NCBI RefSeq assembly: GCF_014635825.1
Contig: NZ_BMDO01000014.1
Location: 1 to 64,000 of the forward strand
DNA: 64,000 nucleotides
Direction of reading: 5' to 3'
DNA from: Mucilaginibacter galii
Lineage (GTDB): Bacteria > Bacteroidota > Bacteroidia > Sphingobacteriales > Sphingobacteriaceae
The position numbers and the translations under genes were made by a program. The notes below the pieces were generated by a model. The model saw nothing but the letters and a program-made list of their open reading frames with translations, was not told the origin of the DNA and made no database searches. Numbering within the stretch: position 1 is the stretch's first letter; every line of letters begins with the position of its first letter. Below are positions 24,596 through 33,559 of this stretch, one piece after another.

Positions 24596-26107
24596 ATGAC
24601 CATTCTAAATTCTGTTGTTACCTGGCTCATGAAAAAGCGCATCCACCAGATCGAGCTTTTTATGAAATACCCTAATGATGTTCAGCAGGAATGGTTTAAA
24701 CAATTGATTTCTAATGCTGAGGATACCGAATGGGGTAAAAGGCACCACTACAAAAGCATTAATACCGTTGCAGATTACAAAGAACGCGTTCCCATTCAAA
24801 CTTACGATACGTTAAAGCCTTACATAGAGCGCATGCTCAAAGGCGAGCAAAACTTACTTTGGCCTTCGGAGATCAGGTGGTTTGCCAAATCATCGGGTAC
24901 TACCAACGATCGCAGCAAGTTTATCCCTGTAAGCGAAGAATCGCTGGAAGAATGTCATTTTAAAGGCGGTAAAGACATGCTCACCATTTACTGCAATAAC
25001 CGGCCCGATGCCCAACTTTTTACCGGTAAAAGCCTCACTTTAGGTGGCAGTCACCAAATAGGGCAGTTAAATACCGACATTTTTTTTGGCGATCTATCTG
25101 CCGTGATCATGAAAAACCTCCCCATGTGGGCCGAGTTTTATCGCACGCCCGATTTAACCATAGCCCTCCTCGAAAATTTTGAGGAAAAGATAGAGAAGAT
25201 GGCACATGCTACCAGGAATGTGAACGTAACCTGCATTAGCGGCGTACCCACCTGGAACATCATCCTTTTTAAACGCATCCTCGAAATTACCGGCAAAAAC
25301 AACCTGCTCGAAATATGGCCCAACCTGGAGCTGTACTTTCATGGGGCGGTAAATTTTACGCCTTACCGCGACCAGTTTAAAAAGCTGATCCCCAACGCCG
25401 ATATGTACTACCTGGAAACCTACAATGCCTCCGAAGGCTTTTTTGGGATTCAGGATCGGGAAGAACCGGGCGATATGCTGCTAATGCTGGATTACGGTAT
25501 TTGGTACGAGTTTTTGCCCTTAGAAAACATAAACGATGAGAACCCCGATACACTCACACTCGATGAGGTAGAATTAGGAAAAAACTATGCGCTCATCATT
25601 AGCACTAACGCCGGCTTATGGAGGTATATGATTGGTGATACGGTTCGTTTTACCTCGTTAGATCCCTTCCGTATACAAATTACTGGCCGCACCAAGCACT
25701 TTATTAATGCTTTTGGTGAGGAAATTATCATAGATAATGCCGAGCGTGCTTTACAGGAAGCTTGCCGCCAAACAGAGGCAATCATCCGCGATTATACCGC
25801 GGCTCCTATTTATTTTTCTGACAATAAAGGTGGCGGTCATGAGTGGATCATCGAATTTGAAAAGCATCCGGGAGAGTTTGAGCGCTTCGTAGATCTATTG
25901 GATGAAACCCTGCGCAAGGTTAACTCCGATTATGATGCCAAGCGCTTCAAAGATATGGCCCTGCACCGTCCACGGGTACATGCTGCCCCCAACGGCACAT
26001 TTGTAAACTGGATGAAAAGCCGTGGCAAACTGGGCGGTCAGCACAAAGTGCCACGCCTGGCCAACAACCGCGATTACGTGGAGAGTATTTTAGGAATGAT
26101 GAATTAA
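24596..26107 (+). CDS. GH3-family acyl-adenylase (auxin-responsive GH3-like)
   Basis: A 503-residue member of the GH3 branch of the ANL superfamily. Blocks seen are FAKSSGTTNDRSKFIPVS (the ATP/phosphate loop), YLETYNASEGFFGIQD, and IQITGRTKHFINAFGEE. Plant GH3 enzymes join amino acids to jasmonate or auxin through an acyl-adenylate. Bacterial members are common in Bacteroidota and mostly of unknown substrate, so amide or ester formation on some carboxylate is the safe claim. It is monocistronic, with no aminotransferase or export gene next to it. The 243 bases upstream (24353-24595) hold no convincing gene. Confidence 0.85.
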   Translation: MTILNSVVTWLMKKRIHQIELFMKYPNDVQQEWFKQLISNAEDTEWGKRHHYKSINTVADYKERVPIQTYDTLKPYIERMLKGEQNLLWPSEIRWFAKSSGTTNDRSKFIPVSEESLEECHFKGGKDMLTIYCNNRPDAQLFTGKSLTLGGSHQIGQLNTDIFFGDLSAVIMKNLPMWAEFYRTPDLTIALLENFEEKIEKMAHATRNVNVTCISGVPTWNIILFKRILEITGKNNLLEIWPNLELYFHGAVNFTPYRDQFKKLIPNADMYYLETYNASEGFFGIQDREEPGDMLLMLDYGIWYEFLPLENINDENPDTLTLDEVELGKNYALIISTNAGLWRYMIGDTVRFTSLDPFRIQITGRTKHFINAFGEEIIIDNAERALQEACRQTEAIIRDYTAAPIYFSDNKGGGHEWIIEFEKHPGEFERFVDLLDETLRKVNSDYDAKRFKDMALHRPRVHAAPNGTFVNWMKSRGKLGGQHKVPRLANNRDYVESILGMMN

Positions 26108-26111
26108 TTTT

Positions 26112-26171
26112 TCAGTCAGAACGTATCGAAGATTTAACCAGGCGGCAAGTGCTTCGACAGGTTCAGACTAA
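26112..26171. repeat. diverged copy of TCAGTCTGAGC.TGTCGAAGA palindrome
   Basis: The left half TCAGTCAGAACGTATCGAAG (26112 on) and the right half GCTTCGACAGGTTCAGACTA (26151 on) are weakly inverted copies of each other and match the perfect element at 57241-57304 with several substitutions. It is probably an old, decayed copy. Confidence 0.5.
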
Positions 26172-26181
26172 TATTTTGATA

Positions 26182-27948
26182 TTACTTCTTACTGGGTATC
26201 CATGCATTGATCTTAGCTTCCAAAACACTCAAAGGCATCGAACCATCTTTTAAGATCTGGTCATGAAAATCGGCCAGATTAAATTTGCTGCCCAACTCTT
26301 TTTCGGCCTTGGTACGTAATTCACGAATTTTAAGTGCACCTATTTTATAGCCAAGCGCCTGACCAGGGATGGCCATGTATCGCTCAATTTCGGCAGTGGC
26401 ACCCTGCTCACTAATGGCTTCATTATCCATCATGTATTTAATGGCCTGCTCACGGGTCATGCCTTTGGTGTGAATGGCTACATCAACCACTAAACGTACC
26501 GCACGATGCATTTCATCGCCAAGGGCACCCATGTGCTGGTAAGGATCGGTATATAAGCCCAGTTCTTTACCCAACGATTCGCAATACAGTGCCCAACCCT
26601 CTACGTAAGCATTATCATAAGTAAACCTGCGGAATTTAGGCAGCGATGTATTCTCCTGCGTTAACGAGATCTGATAATGGTGCCCCGGAATAGCCTCATG
26701 CAGAAACAATGACTCCATGCCCGAAGTGGTATTAAAGGTAGCAGCATCCAAAATAGGCACATAAAATATACCCGGGCGACTGCCATCGGCGCTACCCTGG
26801 TTATACTCGGCACTGGCCGATGCCGCACGGAAAGCTTCAGTTTGCCGTATCTCAAAAGGTGTTTTAGGCTTATGGTTAAACATTTTTTTAAGATTTGGCT
26901 CCATGCGTTGATGAATGCTCTCAAAAGCAGCTAAAACTTCTTTAGGCGTTTTATAAGGCATGAATTTTTTGTCGGTTTTCATGTATTCAAAAAACGCTTT
27001 CAAATCACCCTTAAAGCCTACCTTGTTCTTAATGCTATCCATTTGGGTACGGATGCGTGCTACTTCAGTTAACCCTATCTGATAGATCTCTTCGGGCGTT
27101 TTGTTGGTGGTTGTGTTTTGTTTAACCAAGTAAGCATATATGGCCGCCCCATTGGGCAGCGATGAATAACCCGAAGTGCTGCGGGTATGCGGTAAGTAAG
27201 TAGACTTTAAATAAGCACCTAATTTTCCATAGGTTCTAACCACATTAAGCAGTATAGCTTCTTTGTACGCTTGGGTAAGCCTTTCCTTATCAGCAGCCGA
27301 AAAGTCTTTAGGCATATTCTTGACAGGTTCATAAAACAAGCTTTTGGTAACATCGGTAACTACCATGCTCTCCATTTGCGGTATCATTTTTAAAACCAAG
27401 GCCCGGGGCATAACCACGCCCGCTTTGATGCCTTTATCAAAGTTAGCCATGGCGGTATCGGCCCATATGGAGAAAGCCGACAAGCGTTTTAACCAATTAT
27501 CATAATCTTTAACCGTTTTAAAAGGCTGTGCCGATGAGCCCGAACCAAACTGGCCGATAGTTAAAGGCAGCGAAAACATCTGATTAAAAGGCATTTGCTC
27601 CAGCGGAAAGTTATAAGCCTCTAACTGAACGGCAGTTTGATAGTTGAGCACATCATAAGAAAGCTTGTCTTGCTCGTCCAAATCGTCGCGCTTAACGGCG
27701 TGCAGCTTATCTATATATCTATTATAAAAGCTCTTGGCCTGCTGTATAAACTGTGCAGAACCATCGTTAGGCAAAAGGTCATTATAGCGGTTGTCTCCTG
27801 AGGCGGTGGCTTCTAAGGGGAAGAGTTTAAGGCGGTCCTCGTAGTAATTATCCAGCAGTTTATTGAAGTTGGTGTTACTTTGTTTTTCGGGTTGCTTGCA
27901 AGCTGCCATAAACAGAACTACACAAAACAATAAGCCTGATATTTTCAT
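26182..27948 (-). CDS. DUF885 lipoprotein (putative zinc carboxypeptidase-like)
   Basis: A 588-residue lipoprotein: the signal peptide ends in the lipobox FMAAC (C17), then a DUF885 domain with HEAIPGHHYQ at 417-426, where the histidines and glutamate fit a metallopeptidase site, and EGWALYCESLGKELG further on. DUF885 proteins are predicted periplasmic or surface peptidases of unknown substrate. Length and architecture are normal for the family. It stands alone, convergent with the GH3-type gene; the upstream 222 bases hold A/T-rich DNA and no gene. Confidence 0.85.
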   Translation of the reverse strand: MKISGLLFCVVLFMAACKQPEKQSNTNFNKLLDNYYEDRLKLFPLEATASGDNRYNDLLPNDGSAQFIQQAKSFYNRYIDKLHAVKRDDLDEQDKLSYDVLNYQTAVQLEAYNFPLEQMPFNQMFSLPLTIGQFGSGSSAQPFKTVKDYDNWLKRLSAFSIWADTAMANFDKGIKAGVVMPRALVLKMIPQMESMVVTDVTKSLFYEPVKNMPKDFSAADKERLTQAYKEAILLNVVRTYGKLGAYLKSTYLPHTRSTSGYSSLPNGAAIYAYLVKQNTTTNKTPEEIYQIGLTEVARIRTQMDSIKNKVGFKGDLKAFFEYMKTDKKFMPYKTPKEVLAAFESIHQRMEPNLKKMFNHKPKTPFEIRQTEAFRAASASAEYNQGSADGSRPGIFYVPILDAATFNTTSGMESLFLHEAIPGHHYQISLTQENTSLPKFRRFTYDNAYVEGWALYCESLGKELGLYTDPYQHMGALGDEMHRAVRLVVDVAIHTKGMTREQAIKYMMDNEAISEQGATAEIERYMAIPGQALGYKIGALKIRELRTKAEKELGSKFNLADFHDQILKDGSMPLSVLEAKINAWIPSKK

Positions 27949-28170
27949 GAGAATGCGGTTTAAAAGCTAAATATAGGCAATAATTGGCGATGATTTCGCA
28001 ACGGAATAATGTAAGAGCGTTTACGCATGAAGTGCCCGCTAATATTCATCAAACTTCAAAAAAATACATTTTTCTTTATTGAAGTAGCTTTTTTTATTTA
28101 GCAAAAAGAGAGATTCAATTTTTCCCAGAACTCCCAATATTTACGCGTGAAAACTTTAATGAATGCTACT

Positions 28171-29784
28171 TTAATTTTTAAAACGGATGCGCAGGCTAAC
28201 CGTTTCAGGTTGCCTGTTGGTGTTGGGTAACCAAACCGGGCCGGCTTGTACCAATTCAATAGCTGCTTTGTCGGCTTCGGCGCTCAGGCTTTTTAAAATC
28301 TTAAAATTAGCAAGGCTACCGTCTGCATTGACCACGAAGCTTAACCGTACTACGCCTGTTTTACCGTTTACCGGCTTGGTATTATCTTTAATATATTGGT
28401 TGAACGCGCTCCACCCTTTCTGTGGCCGGGCTGCTTCAGCTTCTCTTTCGTTATTGGCAGCTCCATAACCTACTACCACCACTTCATTAAGCGAAGCCGA
28501 ACTGGGGTTCAGGCTTACATTCAGGCTATCTTTGCCTTTAACTTTTAGCCGCTTACTTTCGTAGCCTATGTAAGAAACCAGTAATTCCTCTTTGTTGAAG
28601 GCATCTATCTTAAACTTCCCATTAACATCAGTTTGCACTATTTTACTTTTATCGGCCGTGAGTATACTCACACCGGGTAATGGCGTACCGTTTTTATCGA
28701 GCACCCTACCGGTAATTGTTTTTAACGTATCTGATGCTTTTACTTTTTTACCCTTACTTACAATTACCCCTGCCACACTGCCCTGCAGCGATTGCTGTAT
28801 CTCGGCAGGTTTTACACTGGCCACACTGCTGGTAGCTTCTTTCCTTTCCTGCGCCTGATAGCCATATATAGGCACACTGGCCAGCATATTTTCAGACAGT
28901 GCAGAATCACTCTTTAACCGGGCCATACTACCCCGTTTAGTGGTTACTAACACAACACCATTCGCACCTCTGGAACCATAAATGGCCGTAGACGACGCAT
29001 CTTTAAGTATTGAAATACTTTGGATATCGGCTGGCTTTATATTGCTGATTTTGCCTCCGAAAACTTTTCCATCAACTACATACAACGGTTCTTTGCCTGC
29101 AATTGAGCCAACTCCCCTGATGCGGATATCGGGGCTGCTACCCGGCAGGCCATTGACACCTGCTGCTTTATCACTAACCAACTGTTGCGCCAGTTTCGGA
29201 GAATTAGCCACTGCCTCATCGGCCTGTACTTGCTGCGGCTTAGCAGACATACTTTCAGCTTGTGGTTCGGCCGCTGTAGCATCCGCAGCCGGAGGTGCAT
29301 ATCTGTTACCAAAGCTCTTTGGCGGTATACTACCTTTACGATTTTGAGCAACTACTAAATTATTGGGCGATGCGGGGCTTAACACTGCCGAATCGGGTTT
29401 CGGTTCAGGCACCTTCACAGCAGGCATCACCGGCTTTGCTTTAGCTATAGCATGATCGGCCGATGGTAACTCGTTCACCCTTGACGAATGGCTATTAACC
29501 AGCCACCAACCGCCCACCGCAACAAACAACAATACCGAGGCTGCAATGGTAAGGCTTGGCCACAGCGTTAGCCGCTTACGCGTTGGTGCAGTACGGCGCC
29601 GCAGACGCTTTTGCAGATCGGCCAGGTTGTGCTGCTGATCGCCTTTAAGTGCATAGCCTTCCAGGGCATCGGCCAAGAACGGATCATCGAGCGCCTGGCG
29701 TTCTAACTCATGCATAGCACGGGCATCAAGCTCTCCGTTGAGATACTTCCTGATCTGCGATATGTTGGTCTTGTTAGCGCTCAC
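28171..29784 (-). CDS. anti-sigma-like protein fused to SusC/TonB plug, CarboxypepD and TonB C-terminal domains
   Basis: A 537-residue single-pass protein. Residues 1-60 resemble Bacteroidota anti-sigma N-termini (SQIRKYLNGELDARAMHELE). A membrane helix spans about 74-96. Beyond it come a Pro-rich linker with NRYAPPAA, a TonB-receptor plug-like segment (about 213-290: IRIRGVGSIAG, YVVDGKVFGG, AIYGSRGANGVVLVTTKRG), a second plug-like LQGSVAGVIVSKGKK, a CarboxypepD_reg beta-sandwich (about 355-420) and a TonB_C domain (about 460-537, FVVNADGSLANFKIL). It overlaps the sigma gene by 11 bases. The likely role is to hold the sigma factor and sense a periplasmic interaction; the signal is unknown. 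Confidence 0.8.
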   Translation of the reverse strand: MSANKTNISQIRKYLNGELDARAMHELERQALDDPFLADALEGYALKGDQQHNLADLQKRLRRRTAPTRKRLTLWPSLTIAASVLLFVAVGGWWLVNSHSSRVNELPSADHAIAKAKPVMPAVKVPEPKPDSAVLSPASPNNLVVAQNRKGSIPPKSFGNRYAPPAADATAAEPQAESMSAKPQQVQADEAVANSPKLAQQLVSDKAAGVNGLPGSSPDIRIRGVGSIAGKEPLYVVDGKVFGGKISNIKPADIQSISILKDASSTAIYGSRGANGVVLVTTKRGSMARLKSDSALSENMLASVPIYGYQAQERKEATSSVASVKPAEIQQSLQGSVAGVIVSKGKKVKASDTLKTITGRVLDKNGTPLPGVSILTADKSKIVQTDVNGKFKIDAFNKEELLVSYIGYESKRLKVKGKDSLNVSLNPSSASLNEVVVVGYGAANNEREAEAARPQKGWSAFNQYIKDNTKPVNGKTGVVRLSFVVNADGSLANFKILKSLSAEADKAAIELVQAGPVWLPNTNRQPETVSLRIRFKN

Positions 29785-30346
29785 GGTTATTTTCCAGGCA
29801 AATTTTCAGGTTCCGCTTTCCGTTTTGGATATAGCTCTTTACTTCGTTTAACGAGTAGCCGGTTAACTCGGCCACGTCTTTATAACACTTCTCTTTAATA
29901 TAAAACAAGTCGATGCTTTGTTGCTGCTCGGGCGATAGCTTTTGCATACACTTTTCCAGCTGGTTCACATTCGCTTCTGTATCGTTAACCTCAGGATGCA
30001 AAACGAAAGGAAATTCCATAACCCCGTCTAAACTTAACGTTTCCGTTTTCTTGTTAGCGCGCAGCTGCATCAAACAAAAGTTACGGCTCAGCACATATAG
30101 CCAACCTCTAAACTGTTTAACCTCGTGCCGGGTAGCCTTCACAATAAGTTCTTCAAATATCTGCATTACAGCATCTTTGCTTTGCTCTTCATCCTGCAAA
30201 TATTTGAGGCAAACACCGTAAACCAGCGGCATATACTTTTCGTAAAGTTGACCAAGCACAGCCAAATCGCCGGTTTGGCGGTAGCTTTGCAGCAGGTCAT
30301 CGTCACCTGTTACGTCGGGCTTATTTTTGCTGCTGAACCAACTCAT
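29774..30346 (-). CDS. ECF-type RNA polymerase sigma factor
   Basis: A 190-residue ECF sigma. Region 2 reads LGQLYEKYMPLVYGVCLKYL and FEELIVKATRHEVKQFRGWLYVLSRNFCLMQLR; region 4 reads KLSPEQQQSIDLFYIKEKCYKDVAELTGYSLNEVKSYIQNGKRNLK, with HTH in the middle. It directs transcription of a small regulon and is likely held by the membrane protein that follows with an 11-base overlap. The divergent vWA gene at 30432, 85 bases away, is a natural candidate target, but no ECF-type -35/-10 pair was identified with confidence. Confidence 0.9.
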   Translation of the reverse strand: MSWFSSKNKPDVTGDDDLLQSYRQTGDLAVLGQLYEKYMPLVYGVCLKYLQDEEQSKDAVMQIFEELIVKATRHEVKQFRGWLYVLSRNFCLMQLRANKKTETLSLDGVMEFPFVLHPEVNDTEANVNQLEKCMQKLSPEQQQSIDLFYIKEKCYKDVAELTGYSLNEVKSYIQNGKRNLKICLENNRER

Positions 30347-30431
30347 GTAAGTGCCGTAAAATAAATTTTTTATCCGGCTTATGGAAATTGATTATGTGCT
30401 GCATCCTAAGTACAAATCAAATTAAACAGCC

Positions 30432-32387
30432 ATGAAAAAATTCATCTTCTTACTATTGATGCTGGGCAGCCTTACTACGGTAATGGCCACCGGCAACCGA
30501 ACTGTTACCGGTGTAGTGTACGACCAGAGCACCAACTATCCCTTAGCGGGGGTAAATGTTAATGTAGAGGGGACAGGTATCAGTGAGAAAACTAACCAGA
30601 ACGGGGCTTATACTATAAACGTTCCTGAGAAAAACATTACACTCATTTTTTCTCATGTAGGTTTTGAAAACAAAAAGGTAATTTTTAAAAACAAAGGCGT
30701 TGTTAATGTTTATCTAAAACCATCTGTATTCTGTGAAGATTTGGTAGTGATGAGTTATGGCTCTCCGAAAGCAGACAAAAGTGCCAGTTTAGCCGAAGTG
30801 CAAGTTGCGGCACCTCAACAAACCTTGCAAGGCCGTGCAGCCGGTATACAGGTTAGTCCCGGTAAGCCAGGTGCTTCGCAAAGAATAATGATTAGAGGAA
30901 AGGCAACTGTTAATGGTATATATGGACGATATGCACCACCGCAAGAACAAGAGAGCTACAAAGGCATCACCGAAAACGGCTTTCAAAGTGCGATGGACAT
31001 TCCCCTGTCTACCTTTTCTATTGATGTAGATGCAGCCTCATACAGCAATGTAAGGCGTTTTATCAATAGCGGTCAATTACCGCCCAAGGATGCCGTGCGT
31101 ATTGAGGAAATGATCAATTACTTTAACTACAACCTGCCTGCCCCTACCAATAACGAGCCGGTAGCCATCCATACCGAACTAAGCGCCGCGCCCTGGAACC
31201 CACAGCACCGCCTGCTACGCATAGGTTTGAAGGCACGTGTGGTGGCAACTGATAAGCTTCCGGCCTCTAACCTGGTATTCTTAATCGATGTATCAGGCTC
31301 TATGAATCAGAGCAATAAACTGCCGCTGGTGCAGTCGTCGCTTAAAATGTTGGTAGACCAGCTACGCCCTCAGGATAAGGTGGCTATAGTGGTTTATGCC
31401 GGTGCGGCAGGTTTGGTATTACCTTCTACACCAGGCAATCAAAAAACTACAATTAAAGATGCTATTGACCGCCTGAGTGCAGGTGGCTCAACCGCGGGTG
31501 GCGAGGGTATTAAGTTAGCTTACAAAACAGCTGTTCAAAATTTTATCAAAAATGGAAACAACCGTGTGATTTTGGCTACCGACGGCGATTTCAACGTGGG
31601 TGCATCATCAGACGGCGACATGGAAACCCTGATTGAGCAGGAACGTAAAAGTGGTGTATTTTTATCGGTGTTAGGCTATGGCATGGGTAATTACAAAGAC
31701 AGCAAAATGGAAACCCTGGCCGATAAGGGCAACGGTAACTATGCTTACATCGATAACATAACAGAGGCCCGCAAAACGCTGGTGAGCGAATTTGGCGGCA
31801 CCTTGTTCACCGTGGCTAAAGACGTAAAACTGCAATTGGAATTTAACCCCGCCAAGGTAGCCTCGTACCGCCTTATTGGTTATGAGAACCGCCTGCTGAA
31901 TAAAGAAGATTTTAATAACGACCAAAAAGATGCCGGCGATATGGGTGCCGGGCATACAGTTACGGCGTTATATGAAATTATTCCTGCCGGGGTACATGAT
32001 AAGTTTACCCATAGCGTAGATCCATTAAAGTATCAAAAGGCAGAGAAACCTGCTACCAATTTTATTTCTAATGACATGCTAACCATCAAGTTCCGTTATA
32101 AAGAACCGGCAGGATCGGTAAGTAAACTGAGCCAAGCCGTGGTCATGGATAAGCCGGTAGAGTTTAAAAATACCTCGGTTGATTTCCGCTTTGCCACCGC
32201 GGTAGCGGAGTTTGGTATGCTGCTGCGCGATTCGGAATTCAAGCAAGGTTCTAAATATAACGAGGCTATAGAAATGGCCCGTGCCGCCAAAGGCAATGAC
32301 CACGAAGGCTACCGTGCCGAGTTTGTTAAACTGGCCGAAAGCGCCAAGCTGTTAAGCAAAAGCGGGCTGGTAGCGGTAGAAGAGTAA
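30432..32387 (+). CDS. vWA-domain protein with CarboxypepD and plug segments (YfbK-like)
   Basis: A 651-residue exported protein: signal peptide (1-19), CarboxypepD_reg domain (about 24-98), plug-like segment (about 103-160, LQGRAAGIQV..IMIRGKA), a GRYAPP motif, the YfbK N-terminal block (PLSTFSIDVDAASYSNVRRF), a von Willebrand A domain with MIDAS DVSGSMN near 286, and the C-terminal DUF3520 region. Such proteins bind ligands through a metal at the MIDAS. The plug and RYAPP segments resemble parts of the anti-sigma protein encoded divergently, so the two may interact or derive from a shared module. An envelope-stress role is inference. Confidence 0.85.
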   Translation: MKKFIFLLLMLGSLTTVMATGNRTVTGVVYDQSTNYPLAGVNVNVEGTGISEKTNQNGAYTINVPEKNITLIFSHVGFENKKVIFKNKGVVNVYLKPSVFCEDLVVMSYGSPKADKSASLAEVQVAAPQQTLQGRAAGIQVSPGKPGASQRIMIRGKATVNGIYGRYAPPQEQESYKGITENGFQSAMDIPLSTFSIDVDAASYSNVRRFINSGQLPPKDAVRIEEMINYFNYNLPAPTNNEPVAIHTELSAAPWNPQHRLLRIGLKARVVATDKLPASNLVFLIDVSGSMNQSNKLPLVQSSLKMLVDQLRPQDKVAIVVYAGAAGLVLPSTPGNQKTTIKDAIDRLSAGGSTAGGEGIKLAYKTAVQNFIKNGNNRVILATDGDFNVGASSDGDMETLIEQERKSGVFLSVLGYGMGNYKDSKMETLADKGNGNYAYIDNITEARKTLVSEFGGTLFTVAKDVKLQLEFNPAKVASYRLIGYENRLLNKEDFNNDQKDAGDMGAGHTVTALYEIIPAGVHDKFTHSVDPLKYQKAEKPATNFISNDMLTIKFRYKEPAGSVSKLSQAVVMDKPVEFKNTSVDFRFATAVAEFGMLLRDSEFKQGSKYNEAIEMARAAKGNDHEGYRAEFVKLAESAKLLSKSGLVAVEE

Positions 32388-32403
32388 ATATAAGATGATG
32401 ATG

Positions 32404-32496
32404 TGTCATCTCGAACGATAGTGAGAGATCCTGTTCGAAAAATAAGTTTACTACTGGCTGCTTATATAGGATTTCTCACTATCGTTCGAAATGACA
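32404..32496. repeat. TGTCAT.TCGAACGATAGTGAGA inverted repeat
   Basis: Arms at 32404-32429 and 32471-32496 are complementary at 24 of 26 positions around a 41-base spacer. Best-preserved copy of the family also found at 216-241, 17491-17585 and 50358-50438. It is not near a transposase and has no coding capacity. Confidence 0.8.
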
Positions 32497-32521
32497 TTGG
32501 TATTAAAGTAAAAGTAATTGC

Positions 32522-32594
32522 AAGGAGTGACAGAGAAGTGGCAACCGCAAGGATGCTTACCTTAACACGTGCGGTTGCCACGCTATAGCTCCTT
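32522..32594. repeat. GTGGCAACCGCA inverted repeat
   Basis: Perfect 12-base inner arms GTGGCAACCGCA (32538-32549) and TGCGGTTGCCAC (32570-32581), with outer arms AAGGAG (32522-32527) and CTCCTT (32589-32594). It starts 26 bases after the previous element. Confidence 0.75.
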
Positions 32595-32632
32595 TAGATT
32601 AGCATAATTAAATTTACTGGAATTTCCTTGCC

Positions 32633-32806
32633 CAATCAGGCGTCCGCGCCTGATTGAATCTTCGTGTAAGCGTCTACGCTTACGGTTGCATTTCGCAAGC
32701 GTGGACGCTTACCTTAAGATGCGTTCAGGCGTGGACGCCCGAACGGGCGGTATATATAATTATTATTATTTAACCACCCGCGCAATCAGGCCCTAACGGG
32801 CGGCAA
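32633..32806. repeat. cluster of four short palindromes with a GCGTnnACGC core
   Basis: In order: CAATCAGGCG/CGCCTGATTG (32633-32642/32647-32656), GTAAGCGT/ACGCTTAC (32666-32673/32676-32683), AAGCGT/ACGCTT around GG (near 32697-32710), and GTTCAGGCGT/ACGCCCGAAC (near 32724-32745, one mismatch). Words from it recur at the end: CAATCAGG at 32783 and ACGGGCGG at 32743 and 32796. Together with the two elements before it, this fills the 422-base gap 32388-32809, which has no gene. Confidence 0.7.
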
Positions 32807-32809
32807 AAA

Positions 32810-33478
32810 TTATTGATCGGCTTTAAACGCATTGGCCAGCGTAACGCCTAATGCATCGTATTTGTCTTTGGCAATGGAGGGGTATTGGTATAAGAAATGC
32901 GAAAAGATAAGATCGCCGGAAACAGGCATTTCGGCTACGATGATCTTGTAGAGGTATTGGCTTTGCCCTTTTCTGCCTTTGAGGCAAATGCTGTAGTTGT
33001 AACCCTTAGTACCTTTACAGAGGAAACTAATTTTTACTTTACCCAATTCTTTGTCTTTACCGGCTTTGAGTATTTTGATATAATCATCCACCGCTTTTTC
33101 AACGGCTAAAACATCGGTAGCCTTAAGGCCCCGCCTGCTGCCAAGTGGAAAGGGTACAACTTGCCCGGCAAATATTTTAAAGCTGGCTTGTTTATCAGGG
33201 CTCAGGTAAGTAACAGTATCAATATAGGCATCAGTTTTTTTACGTACCTCGCTTACCACCTCTTCTACCGGCCATATTTCTTTGAAGTATTTGGGGTAAG
33301 TGTAAGCGTAGCTGTACGATACATTACGGGTTTCGGCATAGTGCGCGGTATCCAGCTTGATCTCTGTACCTTCAAAAACACAAGGCACATTTCTTTCCAG
33401 CAGCTTTTTAAGCTGTGCCTGGCTCGCAGCGGTAAATACGCTGCAAACCATCAGCAGGAAAGTAGCGATGGCCTTCAT
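32810..33478 (-). CDS. exported protein of unknown function
   Basis: A 222-residue protein from the ATG at 33478: signal peptide (KAIATFLLMVCSVFTAASQAQ) and a mature part without cysteine motifs I recognise. A longer frame from 33505 would include the promoter box and is rejected. Features are the block VPCVFEGTEIKLD and a YTYPKYFKEIWPVEE segment. TACTTTTG on the minus strand (33501-33494) lies 15 bases before the start, a good -7 box. No family recognised. Confidence 0.65.
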   Translation of the reverse strand: MKAIATFLLMVCSVFTAASQAQLKKLLERNVPCVFEGTEIKLDTAHYAETRNVSYSYAYTYPKYFKEIWPVEEVVSEVRKKTDAYIDTVTYLSPDKQASFKIFAGQVVPFPLGSRRGLKATDVLAVEKAVDDYIKILKAGKDKELGKVKISFLCKGTKGYNYSICLKGRKGQSQYLYKIIVAEMPVSGDLIFSHFLYQYPSIAKDKYDALGVTLANAFKADQ

Positions 33479-33493
33479 TATATAATTGGGTTG

Positions 33494-33501
33494 CAAAAGT
33501 A
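33494..33501 (-). promoter_or_regulatory. TACTTTTG box for the gene at 33478
   Basis: An exact TAnnTTTG on the minus strand, 15 bases before the ATG. A -33 TTTG at the right distance is not clear because the terminator hairpin of the neighbour occupies that place. Confidence 0.4.
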
Positions 33502-33508
33502 ACAAAAA

Positions 33509-33534
33509 AGCCCTTTAGCTTTTACTAAAGGGCT
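33509..33534 (-). terminator. terminator after the lipoprotein gene at 33560
   Basis: Ten-base perfect arms AGCCCTTTAG (33509-33518) and CTAAAGGGCT (33525-33534) with a six-base loop. The A run at 33504-33509 becomes a T run on the minus strand, so it ends the transcript of the gene at 33560-35140. Confidence 0.8.
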
Positions 33535-33559
33535 CAAGTAATTAGTTATACGCAGCTAC

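Noticed and set aside
24405..24599. 64-codon plus-strand frame between the toxin and the GH3 gene
   Set aside because: Cys/Phe-rich with no start signal, overlaps the GH3 start by four bases, and base composition is that of intergenic DNA.
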